Shown here: piece by piece, positions 16,534-24,104 of the stretch
Position numbering within the stretch: position 1 is the stretch's first letter
Layout of the letters: every line of letters starts with the position of its first letter
DNA from: Flavobacteriales bacterium
GTDB taxonomy: Bacteria; Bacteroidota; Bacteroidia; UBA10329
DNA length: 32,078 bases
Reading direction: 5' to 3'
NCBI GenBank assembly: GCA_018402015.1
Contig: JAGYJL010000032.1
Span: 1-32,078 of the forward strand
Notes under the pieces: generated by a model
Seen by the model: only the letters and a program-made list of their open reading frames with translations
Told to the model about the DNA's origin: nothing
Database searches by the model: none
Made by a program: the position numbers and the translations under genes

Positions 16534-19500
16534 GCGAAACGCGCCCTAGTTTCTTGTACTGCCTGCCCCGAAAATCCTCGTAGAGTATCTGGTACACATA
16601 CAGACCGGCTTTCACTTCACGGCCGGTTTTACTATCTGTTCCGTCCCATCCAGTCAGAATATCATCGGTGTAGAAAAGTTCCTTTCCCCACCGGTCGAAT
16701 ACACGGAAATCGAACCAGTAAATATCCTCGCCATAGGCTAAGAAACGGTCATTGATACGATCGCGGTCGGGTGTAAATGCAGAAGGAACGTAAAGCGTAG
16801 TGTACGGTGCAATATATATCGAGTCTCGAATAGTATCTGTACAACCGTATTGGTTGAAAGAGACAAGCGTTATGACGTGAACACCAGTGTCACCGTAAAT
16901 ATGAGATGGGTTCTGTTCATCAGAAAACGGAGTGAAATCGCCAAAATTCCATTCCCATTCAACGGCATTGAGAGAAAGGTCCTCGAAATTAATGAGCGGT
17001 TCAATAGCAGTTGTGTAAGTTGGCGTGGCCAAGAAAGACGATTGCGGTCGTGGATTTACGGTAACCTGATCGGTAGTCTGAGCCGAACAATTTCCCCATA
17101 TCACATTCAATACCACATCAAATTCTCCTTCTGATTGATACAGAATCTCAGGACTTAAATCGGTGGACGATTGCCCATCTCCGAAGCTCCACAGGTACGT
17201 TACGCCAACTGTTGGAGTAGATTGATTGTTGAAAAGCATCGTATCTCCAATACATACAGCATTGGCAGAGAAAACAGGAGTTGGCATGGGCTCAACAACT
17301 ACCGTGGTCTGGTCGGTATTCACACAGCCATTGGCGTCAGTTCCTGTTACCGAATATGTGAATGAACCGTCACCTGAAGGAGAAAAAACAGGGTTGGCCA
17401 CATTGAAGTTGCTCAGCTCTGTTATAGGCCCCCAGACATAACTATCGGCACCAGAAGCGTTGAATGTCACCGTTTCGCCCTCGCAGATGGGCCCGTATGA
17501 TCCAGCCACCACAGCCGGAAGATCATGCACCGTGGCTGTAATGGTTTCTGTTGTGGTGCAGTTAGCGTTAGAGGCGGCATAAGACAGCGTGAACGTACCA
17601 ACGCCTGAAGTATTAGGAGAGAAGATACCTGTAGGATTAGTTATTCCCGTTCCAGACCAAGTGCCACCGGCAGGCGTAAATCCAGCGAGTGTTTCATCTG
17701 CAGCATCAACACACAGATCAAAGTTGGAACCCGGATTAACCGTTGGGGCAGCTATGATGTTGGTAACAATAGCCGCACTCGCAACACTGGTGCAGCCAAA
17801 CTGAGTCCCTTCTACGGTAATGCTATTTCCTGCAATGAGCCCCGTTGTTGTCCAGGTTTCAGAAGGCGAGTCTTGCACCGAAGTCCCACCATCGAAGAAC
17901 TCATAAGAATCAAGTCCAGAAGGTGAAGCGGTGAACGTGATGGATTCTCCTTCACAGATCTCATTATCTGGGTCAGAACTTGAAAGCGTAACCGATGGGT
18001 AAGGATTGACCGCCATTGTAATTGGTAGTGTTGGGGCGCTTACACATCCTTCGGTACTGGTAGCCACCAGTGTAATCTGTGTTCCATCCACTAAAGTAGT
18101 TGTCTGATAGAAGTTGGAAACTCCGTTCTGAACAGAAGCCACACCTTCAAAGAATTCATAATTGGCTAAACCAGCGGGAAGCGCTGTGAAAATGACATCA
18201 TCTCCTTCACAAACACTATTGTCGTTGTCAGAGCTTGTCAGGTTAAGCTGCGGTATTGCGTTGACCAGTGTCACAATAGCAGTGCTCGGAGCGCTAACGC
18301 AGCCATTATCCGTTGCCACAACTGTAATGCTGTTGTTTATAGGAATAGTTCCGAACAGAAAATCGCTTGGACCATCCTGGATAGAAGTGGTTCCGTTAAA
18401 GAATTCGTAGTTGTCCAAACCAGAAGGCGAAGCGGTGAATGTGATGGTTTCTCCTTCGCAGATCTCGTTATCCAGATCATCAGAAGTTAGTGTAACCGTT
18501 GGAATTGGGTTGACCGTTGGAACGATCGTATCGCTTGGGTTAGCAAAACAGCTTCCTACAAACGCTTCGATGTAAATACTATCTCCTTGCTGAATGGAGG
18601 AACTTGTATAAACAGGCAAAGGGCCGGTTTGAACAGAAACGCCATTAATGAAGAACTCATAATTATCATACGTAGGCGGTGTGGCTGTAAATACAATGGG
18701 ATCTCCTTCACAAATTGATGTAGAACTTGGGGTCAGTGTAACATCATAGGTGTTTAATTGAACAGTTACTTGTGTTGAATCGGATACTGGTCCACAGCAA
18801 TCTGTGAGAACTGTAACCTTTACCCAATATGTTCCTGGCGTGCTGAAGTAAACGTCTGAAGTGCTTGTAACTGAAGGGCCCATTTCTGTTGCCGGGGTAG
18901 CCACAGGACCGAAATCCCAATCGTACTGACTACCAACCAATGTGGTTGAGAATTGATTAGGACAACCAGCATCTACTGTACTATTTGCCGGGCTGATGCT
19001 TGGCAATAGCGGTCCATCATTATAAATGCCGATAAAATCGGTGAAAGAAGTACCGTTGAAGGTGATTGTTCTTCTTCCAACGGTAGGGTACGAAACGGTA
19101 ATTGGACCTGCACCGTTGGCTGTTTGAGGATTAGCCCCTGAGCCAAAATCCCAAGAACCAGAAGACGTTGCGCTAAAGCTGATATCAGCATTGGTGCAAC
19201 CGTAGTTATCAACCGAAATAACTGGAGGATTTCCGGGAACGGAACTTATGTTCGAGGTATTTGCAGGTGTTCCTCCGCCTTGTTCAGTAAGTGCTAAGCT
19301 TGGCCCAGATGCACCGGAACCTCCAGGGCCACCGTTACCACCAGCGCCACCGGCTCCGCCAGCAGCACCGTTGCTTATTGCGCAGCCATAACCGATTCCA
19401 CCAGCTCCGCCAGCTCCGCCAATGCCACCGTTACCACCGGCACCACCGTTACCACCGGCACCCCCAGCACCTGCGTTAAGCGCACAATCAACAAATTCTC

Positions 19501-20623
19501 CATTGGCACCATTGTTCCAAATAAAAACCGCGAACGAACCGCCACCGCCCGTTCCTCCTGTGCCACCGCCTCCTCCAGAGCCACCGGCACCGCCACCACC
19601 TCCGGAACCACCAACTTCGTCAGTTCCATCCTGTTGACGACCAGCACCGCCACCACCACCGCCACCACCGCAGCCATTGCCTCCGGCAGTTCCATTCCCA
19701 CCTTGTCCACCAGGAACATAATACCCCAAAGCATATGAACCTGGCCCACCAACAGAACCAGCGGCACCCGCAGTACCAACGCCCCCCGCCACACCAGTTG
19801 TTGGAGCGGTACCACCACAGCTGGTGTTGTTGCTTGTTCCGAAGACACCGCAACCACATGCAGGACCATCGCCCGTGTTTCCGCCAGCACCACCGCACGC
19901 CCCTTGTCCTGCTGAGCCATTTGATGATGCATTAGGACTATGGCGTGCACCAAAGCCCCCGTTACCACCATTGAATGTTCCAATACCACCGGCACCCCCA
20001 GGAGGAGGTGCGTTCTCATATCCCCAAGGCAGGCCTGGGGCGCCAGGCAACCCTGCAATTCCTGGAGCACCGGGGCTCCCGGGTAAACCAGCCCCACCTT
20101 GCCCCGTTGTTACTTCACACCTTACAATACTGTAATCGCTACAAGCAGCCAGATAAATTCCATACACTGAAATTTCTGGTCCAGTTGCACCAGCAATGTT
20201 GATTGTGAGGTCTTGCAATCGGAATCCATTCGCATTTAAACCGGCAATACCAACAAGTGCATTTGCTGGTGCAGGCAGCGGATTTGCCGAAGTTCTATTC
20301 AGAATTGTTGGAGTATTGTTGCTTTTTATCCATGTGGCCCCATCAAAACCACCTTCTATGGTTACTCCGTTAGGAATGGATAGTTCGTTATCTAAGTTGT
20401 AAACACCAGCGGCCAACCAAATAACGGAGTCGTTCGGGTTGAGTATTCCTAGGCCAGTGGATAAACTTGCGGGGTTGCTTCGGGTTCCAACTCCTGTGGT
20501 TGTTCCTCCGTTGGGCGAAACGTAAATTACGCCACATTGTGGAGGTGGCGGTGCTTGACCGTAAGCGTGAGAGCTGAATAGAACAGCCCCAAAAAAGCTT
20601 AAAAGAATCGCTATTGGTCTCAT
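16523..20623 (-). CDS. Large secreted T9SS protein with glycine-rich insert, Ig-like/PKD repeats and type B C-terminal domain
   Basis: 1366 residues from ATG 20623; this start opens a signal peptide (RPIAILLSFFGAVLFSSHAYG) and a strong promoter lies about 60-95 bp upstream. Order: residues 30-173 resemble a right-handed beta-helix start (YVSPNGG, IWLAAGVYNL, TIEGGFDG, LQDLTINI); 174-440 a collagen-like GxPG stretch turning into glycine-rich sequence, interrupted near 363-382 by FAVFIWNNGANGEFVDCAL as if a helix rung returned; 470-620 PKD-like modules; 627-960 four Ig-like repeats with CEGE/CEGD; 961-1040 and 1041-1115 further modules; 1116-1275 two PKD domains (WSFGDG; WEWNFGD); 1276-1366 the gliding-motility-associated C-terminal domain (VPSAFTPDRDRINDRF, FDRWGKELF, GWDGTD). 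Exported by the type IX system as a type B cargo; likely a surface adhesin or matrix protein, which is inference. Confidence 0.92.
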   Translation of the reverse strand: MRPIAILLSFFGAVLFSSHAYGQAPPPPQCGVIYVSPNGGTTTGVGTRSNPASLSTGLGILNPNDSVIWLAAGVYNLDNELSIPNGVTIEGGFDGATWIKSNNTPTILNRTSANPLPAPANALVGIAGLNANGFRLQDLTINIAGATGPEISVYGIYLAACSDYSIVRCEVTTGQGGAGLPGSPGAPGIAGLPGAPGLPWGYENAPPPGGAGGIGTFNGGNGGFGARHSPNASSNGSAGQGACGGAGGNTGDGPACGCGVFGTSNNTSCGGTAPTTGVAGGVGTAGAAGSVGGPGSYALGYYVPGGQGGNGTAGGNGCGGGGGGGGAGRQQDGTDEVGGSGGGGGAGGSGGGGGTGGTGGGGSFAVFIWNNGANGEFVDCALNAGAGGAGGNGGAGGNGGIGGAGGAGGIGYGCAISNGAAGGAGGAGGNGGPGGSGASGPSLALTEQGGGTPANTSNISSVPGNPPVISVDNYGCTNADISFSATSSGSWDFGSGANPQTANGAGPITVSYPTVGRRTITFNGTSFTDFIGIYNDGPLLPSISPANSTVDAGCPNQFSTTLVGSQYDWDFGPVATPATEMGPSVTSTSDVYFSTPGTYWVKVTVLTDCCGPVSDSTQVTVQLNTYDVTLTPSSTSICEGDPIVFTATPPTYDNYEFFINGVSVQTGPLPVYTSSSIQQGDSIYIEAFVGSCFANPSDTIVPTVNPIPTVTLTSDDLDNEICEGETITFTASPSGLDNYEFFNGTTSIQDGPSDFLFGTIPINNSITVVATDNGCVSAPSTAIVTLVNAIPQLNLTSSDNDNSVCEGDDVIFTALPAGLANYEFFEGVASVQNGVSNFYQTTTLVDGTQITLVATSTEGCVSAPTLPITMAVNPYPSVTLSSSDPDNEICEGESITFTASPSGLDSYEFFDGGTSVQDSPSETWTTTGLIAGNSITVEGTQFGCTSVASAAIVTNIIAAPTVNPGSNFDLCVDAADETLAGFTPAGGTWSGTGITNPTGIFSPNTSGVGTFTLSYAASNANCTTTETITATVHDLPAVVAGSYGPICEGETVTFNASGADSYVWGPITELSNFNVANPVFSPSGDGSFTYSVTGTDANGCVNTDQTTVVVEPMPTPVFSANAVCIGDTMLFNNQSTPTVGVTYLWSFGDGQSSTDLSPEILYQSEGEFDVVLNVIWGNCSAQTTDQVTVNPRPQSSFLATPTYTTAIEPLINFEDLSLNAVEWEWNFGDFTPFSDEQNPSHIYGDTGVHVITLVSFNQYGCTDTIRDSIYIAPYTTLYVPSAFTPDRDRINDRFLAYGEDIYWFDFRVFDRWGKELFYTDDILTGWDGTDSKTGREVKAGLYVYQILYEDFRGRQYKKLGRVSLIR
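17744..18748 (-). repeat. Four tandem Ig-like repeats inside the large T9SS gene
   Basis: Residues 627-960 of the protein fall into four units of about 82-85 residues, each with a strand like VTLTSSD, then CEGExITFTASPSGLDNYEFF and a closing SITVxATxxGCVSAP. Units two and four are nearly identical over CEGE...GLD (DNA around 17900-17965 and 18400-18465). This suggests duplication within the gene. Confidence 0.8.
19304..20104 (-). repeat. Glycine-rich/collagen-like low-complexity coding region
   Basis: Encodes residues 174-440 of the large T9SS protein. The first 30 residues are GxP triplets (LPGSPGAPGIAGLPGAPG), the rest GGA, GGN, GGS and GGT steps with runs of up to nine glycines (~319-326). 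Cysteine-rich islets occur near 243-270 (CGGAGG, CGCGVFG). A perfect 18-bp tandem pair lies at 19425-19442 and 19443-19460, so slippage is likely to vary its length. Confidence 0.85.
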
Positions 20624-20684
20624 ACAAGAATGCTGAACAATTTGAGAACGACTGCCTCGTCTTAGGGTTGTTCTTCGCAAAGTA

Positions 20685-20716
20685 CAAATTTAGCCAACAC
20701 GTTAAACGCCTTCAAA
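20685..20716 (-). promoter_or_regulatory. Promoter of the large T9SS gene
   Basis: Minus strand: TTTG at 20716-20713, a 20-bp spacer, then TAAATTTG at 20692-20685, a full match to the Bacteroidota consensus TTTG-N~19-TAnnTTTG. Transcription would start near 20679, giving a 55-nt leader before ATG 20623 and ruling out an earlier start codon. Confidence 0.7.
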
Positions 20717-20789
20717 CGGATCTTCGACTATGAAACGTGGACGGTGGATAACATTTGAACGACCGCCTAGTTAAAGTAGCTCGCGCAGG

Positions 20790-20797
20790 TAATTTTG
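20790..20797 (+). promoter_or_regulatory. Candidate -7 element for the OmpA-family lipoprotein gene
   Basis: TAATTTTG fits TAnnTTTG and lies 15 bp before ATG 20813. The -33 side is poor (only TTA near 20771-20773), so confidence is limited. The rest of the 20693-20812 divergent gap holds the opposite promoter and nothing else I can identify. Confidence 0.4.
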
Positions 20798-20812
20798 AAT
20801 CTCAAATAAGAC

Positions 20813-21754
20813 ATGATGAGATTAAAAACGTTTACGAGGTTAATGGTTTACGGAGGAGCAATGGTTCTTTTGGGCTCTTGCGCATCTGTCAAGCCCTGTG
20901 GTGAATCTTATACGGACACGCAAGAATTCTTCCAATCGAAGAAATTCAAGGAAGCATTTGAAGAACGAGATTCGCTTTGTGAGAGGACAGCCGATCTTGA
21001 GGGAATACTTGCGAGCACAGAAAAGGATCTCGCCTCGACAAAAAGCGACCTGGAAGCATCAAGAAACCAAGTAAAGAACTTGACTGAAGACCTAGCCAGT
21101 TCAAAGAAACAGTATGAAGACTTGAAGAAGTCGTCTGGGGCTCAAGTGGCTGGCCTGAGCAGCGACCTTCAAGCAAAGCAGCGCGAATTGGCCGAGAAAG
21201 AGGAGCTTCTTAAAAACAGAGAGGAGCGTCTGAAAATGCTGGAAGAGATCGTAAAAAAGCAAGACGAATTGATGAAGGCGCTTTCAAACAGAGTGAAGGA
21301 TGCCTTGATGGGTTTTGATGCCGATGAATTAAGCGTGGAAATGCGCGATGGTAAGGTCTACGTTTCCATGAGCGATAAACTCCTTTTCAAATCTGGAAGC
21401 GATGCCGTTGAACCAAAGGGTGTTGAAGCGTTGAATAAGATTGCTGAGGTTTTGAAGAAGAACTCGGATATAAGCATGGCTGTTGAAGGTCACACAGACA
21501 GTATTCCAATAAAGACGAATCGGTTTAAAGATAATTGGGATTTAAGCGTAGCCAGAGCAACCAGTGTTGTGCGAATTCTTACTGGCAATGGAGTTGAACC
21601 TGATAGGCTAATAGCTTCTGGAAAGGGAGAATTTTCGCCCAAAGCATCAAACAGTACAAAAGAAGGCAGGGCAACAAACCGCAGAACAGAACTTGTTCTT
21701 TCCCCGAAACTCAATGAATTGTTGGAACTGTTAGGACAGTATTCCGATCGCTAA
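20813..21754 (+). CDS. OmpA-family lipoprotein with coiled-coil stalk
   Basis: 313 residues. Lipoprotein signal with Cys23 in VLLGSCAS; then a long coiled coil (residues ~45-165: heptads in LEGILASTEKDLASTKSDLE and REELLKNREERLKML-like stretches) and a C-terminal OmpA/MotB peptidoglycan-binding domain (~180-300: LLFKSGSDAVEPKGVEAL, VEGHTDSIPI, WDLSVARATSVV, GRATNRRTEL). It would tether the outer membrane to the cell wall from the periplasmic side, like Pal but with a spacer. Divergent from the large T9SS gene and convergent with the PAP2 gene with a 4-bp overlap. ATG 20813 is followed directly by a second ATG, either of which could be used. Confidence 0.92.
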   Translation: MMRLKTFTRLMVYGGAMVLLGSCASVKPCGESYTDTQEFFQSKKFKEAFEERDSLCERTADLEGILASTEKDLASTKSDLEASRNQVKNLTEDLASSKKQYEDLKKSSGAQVAGLSSDLQAKQRELAEKEELLKNREERLKMLEEIVKKQDELMKALSNRVKDALMGFDADELSVEMRDGKVYVSMSDKLLFKSGSDAVEPKGVEALNKIAEVLKKNSDISMAVEGHTDSIPIKTNRFKDNWDLSVARATSVVRILTGNGVEPDRLIASGKGEFSPKASNSTKEGRATNRRTELVLSPKLNELLELLGQYSDR

Positions 21755-22560
21755 AGCGTAAAATTGACGTACAGTCCGAGTTCTTGTCGGCCATTGGAGT
21801 AAGGGGCCCAGCTCATCCCTTTTACAATGGGTTTTCTTCTGTGTAACCAAGGAACCAGGTAGCCAATTGCTCCACCAATGAAGTAGCCTGCAATCACATC
21901 GCTGGGAAAGTGTTTCCCTGCTTCATAACGTAAAAAACCGGTTGCAATTGGGACAAGTGCAGCAACTGTCCAAACCAATGCTTCGTGAGTTGGATTATCA
22001 GAATAATCTGAAAACACCTTAGCGGTGGTGAAGCATAACGCTGTTGTTATTGAAGTGTGACCAGAAAAGAAGGAAAGCCTTGCGTCTCGTGCCATACGCT
22101 CTTCCATTGCAACATCAGGGTTGTAACCATACGGCCGTGTTCGTTTGCTGAGACCTTTGCTTAATTCGGTAACTCCCAAGGTAAGAAGAGCGGTTTCTGC
22201 GTAGATGAAACCGATCACGAGGAAATCCTTTCGCGCACGTCTGTTTATCATCATAAATGCTGGCAGCGCCACAGAGCCATAAAGCAAAATATCACTTGCC
22301 AGTGCTGCATCCGGATTCCAATTACGGATGGCTGGGCGGTCAAAACTGGGTATGGCGTATTGGTCGAGCGAATTTACCTGAGCTTCTGTCAGCCCACGTA
22401 CTTGAAACTCAGTTAGGATTCCACCAGCCGCAAGCAACCCAGCACCTGAAGCATAGATCAGGTCTTTTTTCCAATTGAAATTATACGGGCTTGTATTCTC
22501 TTGAGCGCCCGAAACTGCAATTTGTGATAAGAACAGGAACGTGAAGAAGAGATGTTTCAA
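21751..22560 (-). CDS. PAP2-family phosphatase, TTG start
   Basis: 269 residues, secreted or membrane-bound: signal-like N-terminus (MKHLFFTFLFLSQIAVSGAQ if TTG 22560 starts) and several hydrophobic helices. The phosphatase motifs are present: KGLSKRTRP (motif 1), FFSGHTS (motif 2, His acid) and RYEAGKHFPSDV (motif 3, nucleophilic His and Asp). Likely dephosphorylates a lipid phosphate such as undecaprenyl or phosphatidyl-glycerol phosphate at the envelope; substrate unknown. No ATG is available before the motifs, and the TTG opens exactly on a good signal peptide, so TTG is the most likely start. It follows the coiled-coil gene by 11 bp, an operon. Convergent with the OmpA-family gene. Confidence 0.9.
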   Translation of the reverse strand: MKHLFFTFLFLSQIAVSGAQENTSPYNFNWKKDLIYASGAGLLAAGGILTEFQVRGLTEAQVNSLDQYAIPSFDRPAIRNWNPDAALASDILLYGSVALPAFMMINRRARKDFLVIGFIYAETALLTLGVTELSKGLSKRTRPYGYNPDVAMEERMARDARLSFFSGHTSITTALCFTTAKVFSDYSDNPTHEALVWTVAALVPIATGFLRYEAGKHFPSDVIAGYFIGGAIGYLVPWLHRRKPIVKGMSWAPYSNGRQELGLYVNFTL

Positions 22561-22571
22561 TGTAGAATCAC

Positions 22572-23234
22572 CTACTTAATGCCATTCATTTTCTTCTCCA
22601 GATCGATTATGGTGGCTTTTAACCCCTCTATCTCTGTTTTCTTGTTTGCTTGCGCAGCTAAATTTTTCTCAATGTTCGCCTTCGCCTCTTCAATTTTCTT
22701 CTCGTAGTCTTTAATGTCGTTTTCCAGGCCCGATTTATCTTTTTCTAAACCACCGAGGTCTTTCTCAAAATCCTTCAATATTTTTTGAGAAGCGTCAATC
22801 TCCATTTTCACCACCTCTTTTGCTTGATCAACAGCAAAGTCTTTCAGAATTTTCTCTGCTGCCGGAAATTTATCTGGATGATTGGCGGTGCTTAGGTATG
22901 CTCCGCCAAGGTCAAAAGCAACAACAAGTCTTACGCCTTCATCTGTAGCTTCTTCTACAATAGAGTAAACATCGAATGTATTGTCTCCCATGGTTTTGAT
23001 TTCGCAGTCGTCACCAAAAATGATGGTCTTGTCACTTACCTTTCCTTTAAGGTCTTTCAATTGTTTCTTCCACGCTTTTTTGATTTCATCTGTGTTTGCA
23101 TTAGGTATGAGAATAGAAAGGCTATTGCGGCTTACGCCATCAATGGCTTCTACTTTTTCTGATACGGAAAGATTGGTTTGAGCAAAGCATGAGTTAACTG
23201 CTATTAGGGCGCCTATGGTAAACAGGTGTTTCAT
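22572..23234 (-). CDS. Secreted protein with C-terminal coiled coil, unknown function
   Basis: 220 residues from ATG 23234, which starts a signal peptide (MKHLFTIGALIAVNSCFAQ). The longer open frame upstream runs into the tRNA and its terminator and is not coding. The first half is globular and beta/alpha-like (SRNSLSILIPNANTDEIKKA, VSDKTIIFGDD, LVVAFDLGGAYLS); residues ~135-220 are a continuous charged coiled coil (KDFEKDLGGLEKDKSGLEND). I do not recognise a named family, though similar small exported proteins occur in Bacteroidota. It precedes the PAP2 gene by 11 bp. Note that both proteins begin with MKHLF. Confidence 0.78.
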   Translation of the reverse strand: MKHLFTIGALIAVNSCFAQTNLSVSEKVEAIDGVSRNSLSILIPNANTDEIKKAWKKQLKDLKGKVSDKTIIFGDDCEIKTMGDNTFDVYSIVEEATDEGVRLVVAFDLGGAYLSTANHPDKFPAAEKILKDFAVDQAKEVVKMEIDASQKILKDFEKDLGGLEKDKSGLENDIKDYEKKIEEAKANIEKNLAAQANKKTEIEGLKATIIDLEKKMNGIK

Positions 23235-23294
23235 TGTGTGTTGTTTAGATTGGTGATTCAAAGGAAACAATAATCTCTCCAATAGTAGAGAATG

Positions 23295-23323
23295 AAAAAA
23301 TGCCCCCGATTTCTCGGAGGCAT
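23295..23323 (-). terminator. Rho-independent terminator of the tRNA gene
   Basis: On the minus strand a 10-bp stem (ATGCCTCCGA with TCGGGGGCAT, one G-U pair) with a GAAA loop is followed by a run of T. It lies 4 bp after the tRNA 3' end and separates the tRNA from the coiled-coil gene. Confidence 0.9.
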
Positions 23324-23327
23324 TCTG

Positions 23328-23401
23328 TGGGCCCACCTGGGCTTGAACCAGGGACCCCTTGATTATGAGTCAAGTGCTCTAACCAGCTGAGCTATAGGCC
23401 C
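23328..23401 (-). tRNA. tRNA with CAU anticodon, probably tRNA-Ile2 (lysidine-modified)
   Basis: 74 nt, full cloverleaf. Acceptor stem GGGCCTA with TGGGCCC, anticodon arm CTTGA-CTCATAA-TCAAG, T arm CCTGG-TTCAAGC-CCAGG, discriminator A73; CCA is not encoded. The loop gives anticodon CAT. The acceptor has C4-G69 and C5-G68, which are recognition elements for the lysidine synthase TilS in E. coli, whereas E. coli elongator tRNA-Met has U4-A69 and A5-U68; so Ile2 is more likely than Met. No initiator features (no run of three G-C pairs in the anticodon stem, and the first pair is a normal G1-C72). Confidence 0.93.
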
Positions 23402-23425
23402 GTGCCTTGCGGCTTTTAAGCTTCA

Positions 23426-23455
23426 TTTGAAGCGGAGGCCAAAAGTATATATTTG
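23426..23455 (+). promoter_or_regulatory. Promoter of the HAD hydrolase gene
   Basis: TTTG at 23426-23429, 18-bp spacer, TATATTTG at 23448-23455: full consensus. The start of transcription would be near 23461, which makes the TTG at 23460 unusable and supports ATG 23481. Confidence 0.75.
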
Positions 23456-23470
23456 ACTCTTGTTAACCAA
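23440..23470 (-). promoter_or_regulatory. Promoter of the tRNA gene
   Basis: Minus strand: TTG at 23470-23468, 20-bp spacer, TACTTTTG at 23447-23440, a full match to TAnnTTTG. It abuts the plus-strand -7 element with no base between them, so the two promoters are back to back and their -33 boxes lie inside each other's start regions. Confidence 0.75.
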
Positions 23471-23480
23471 TACGGTTTTC

Positions 23481-24104
23481 ATGAAGCCAAAAGACTTTCC
23501 GAACATCATATTTGACCTTGGTGGAGTAATTCTGAATATTGACTATTCAAAAACGATTGCTGCGTTCAGCAGCCTTGGAGTTGAGGATTTTGAGAACAGT
23601 TATTCTCAATTGGTACAAGCAGACCTTTTTGATGATTACGAACGTGGGGAAATCAGTTCTGCAGACTTTAGAAAAGGTATTCGAACCGTTTTTAAAATGG
23701 AAATATCGGACACGGAAATTGATGATGCTTGGAACATGATGTTGCTGGATCTACCACCACAACGACTTGATCTTTTGCATAGGCTAGGAAACGACAAAAA
23801 GCTGGCATTACTCAGCAACACCAATGAAATTCATATTCAACAGTTTGAAAAAAGTTTGAAGAACAACCTTGGCATATCTGACCTTTCAAGGTATTTCCAA
23901 AAGCTTTATTACTCTTATCGGGTTGGGATGCGAAAACCAGAAAATCGGATTTTTCAACTTGTGCTGGACGAAATGGGTTTCAATCCATCAGAAACGTTGT
24001 TCATTGACGATTCTCCGCAACATATAGAAGGAGCAAAAAACGTTGGTTTGAATACATATCACCTTCGAGCGGATCAAGGCGAAACGATTCTTGACCTATT
24101 TTGA
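23481..24104 (+). CDS. HAD-superfamily hydrolase (HAD-IA type)
   Basis: 207 residues from ATG 23481. Motif I FDLGGVILNID (nucleophile Asp12; the second Asp is Gly, as in the FDLGGV subgroup related to the epoxide-hydrolase phosphatase domain), motif II LLSNTNE, motif III Lys in GMRKPENRIF and motif IV LFIDDSPQHIEGA are all present. A helical cap lies between motifs I and II (residues ~20-85). Likely a small phosphatase acting on phosphorylated metabolites; substrate unknown. The promoter at 23426-23455 puts the transcript start after the TTG codon at 23460, so the longer reading is excluded. Tail-to-tail overlap of 9 bp with the epimerase gene. Confidence 0.9.
   Translation: MKPKDFPNIIFDLGGVILNIDYSKTIAAFSSLGVEDFENSYSQLVQADLFDDYERGEISSADFRKGIRTVFKMEISDTEIDDAWNMMLLDLPPQRLDLLHRLGNDKKLALLSNTNEIHIQQFEKSLKNNLGISDLSRYFQKLYYSYRVGMRKPENRIFQLVLDEMGFNPSETLFIDDSPQHIEGAKNVGLNTYHLRADQGETILDLF

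Noticed and set aside
17744-18748. CRISPR-like repeat array
   Set aside because: The repeats are coding Ig-like modules of about 250 bp with no uniform spacers.
19375-20097. 240-codon open frame on the minus strand in another frame, plus several plus-strand frames in 19290-20200
   Set aside because: They exist only because the glycine-rich coding sequence (GGN, CCN) lacks stop codons in other frames; compositions are repetitive and not protein-like.
23235-23336. 34-codon N-terminal extension of the coiled-coil gene
   Set aside because: It would translate the tRNA 3' end and the terminator; the signal peptide starts at ATG 23234.
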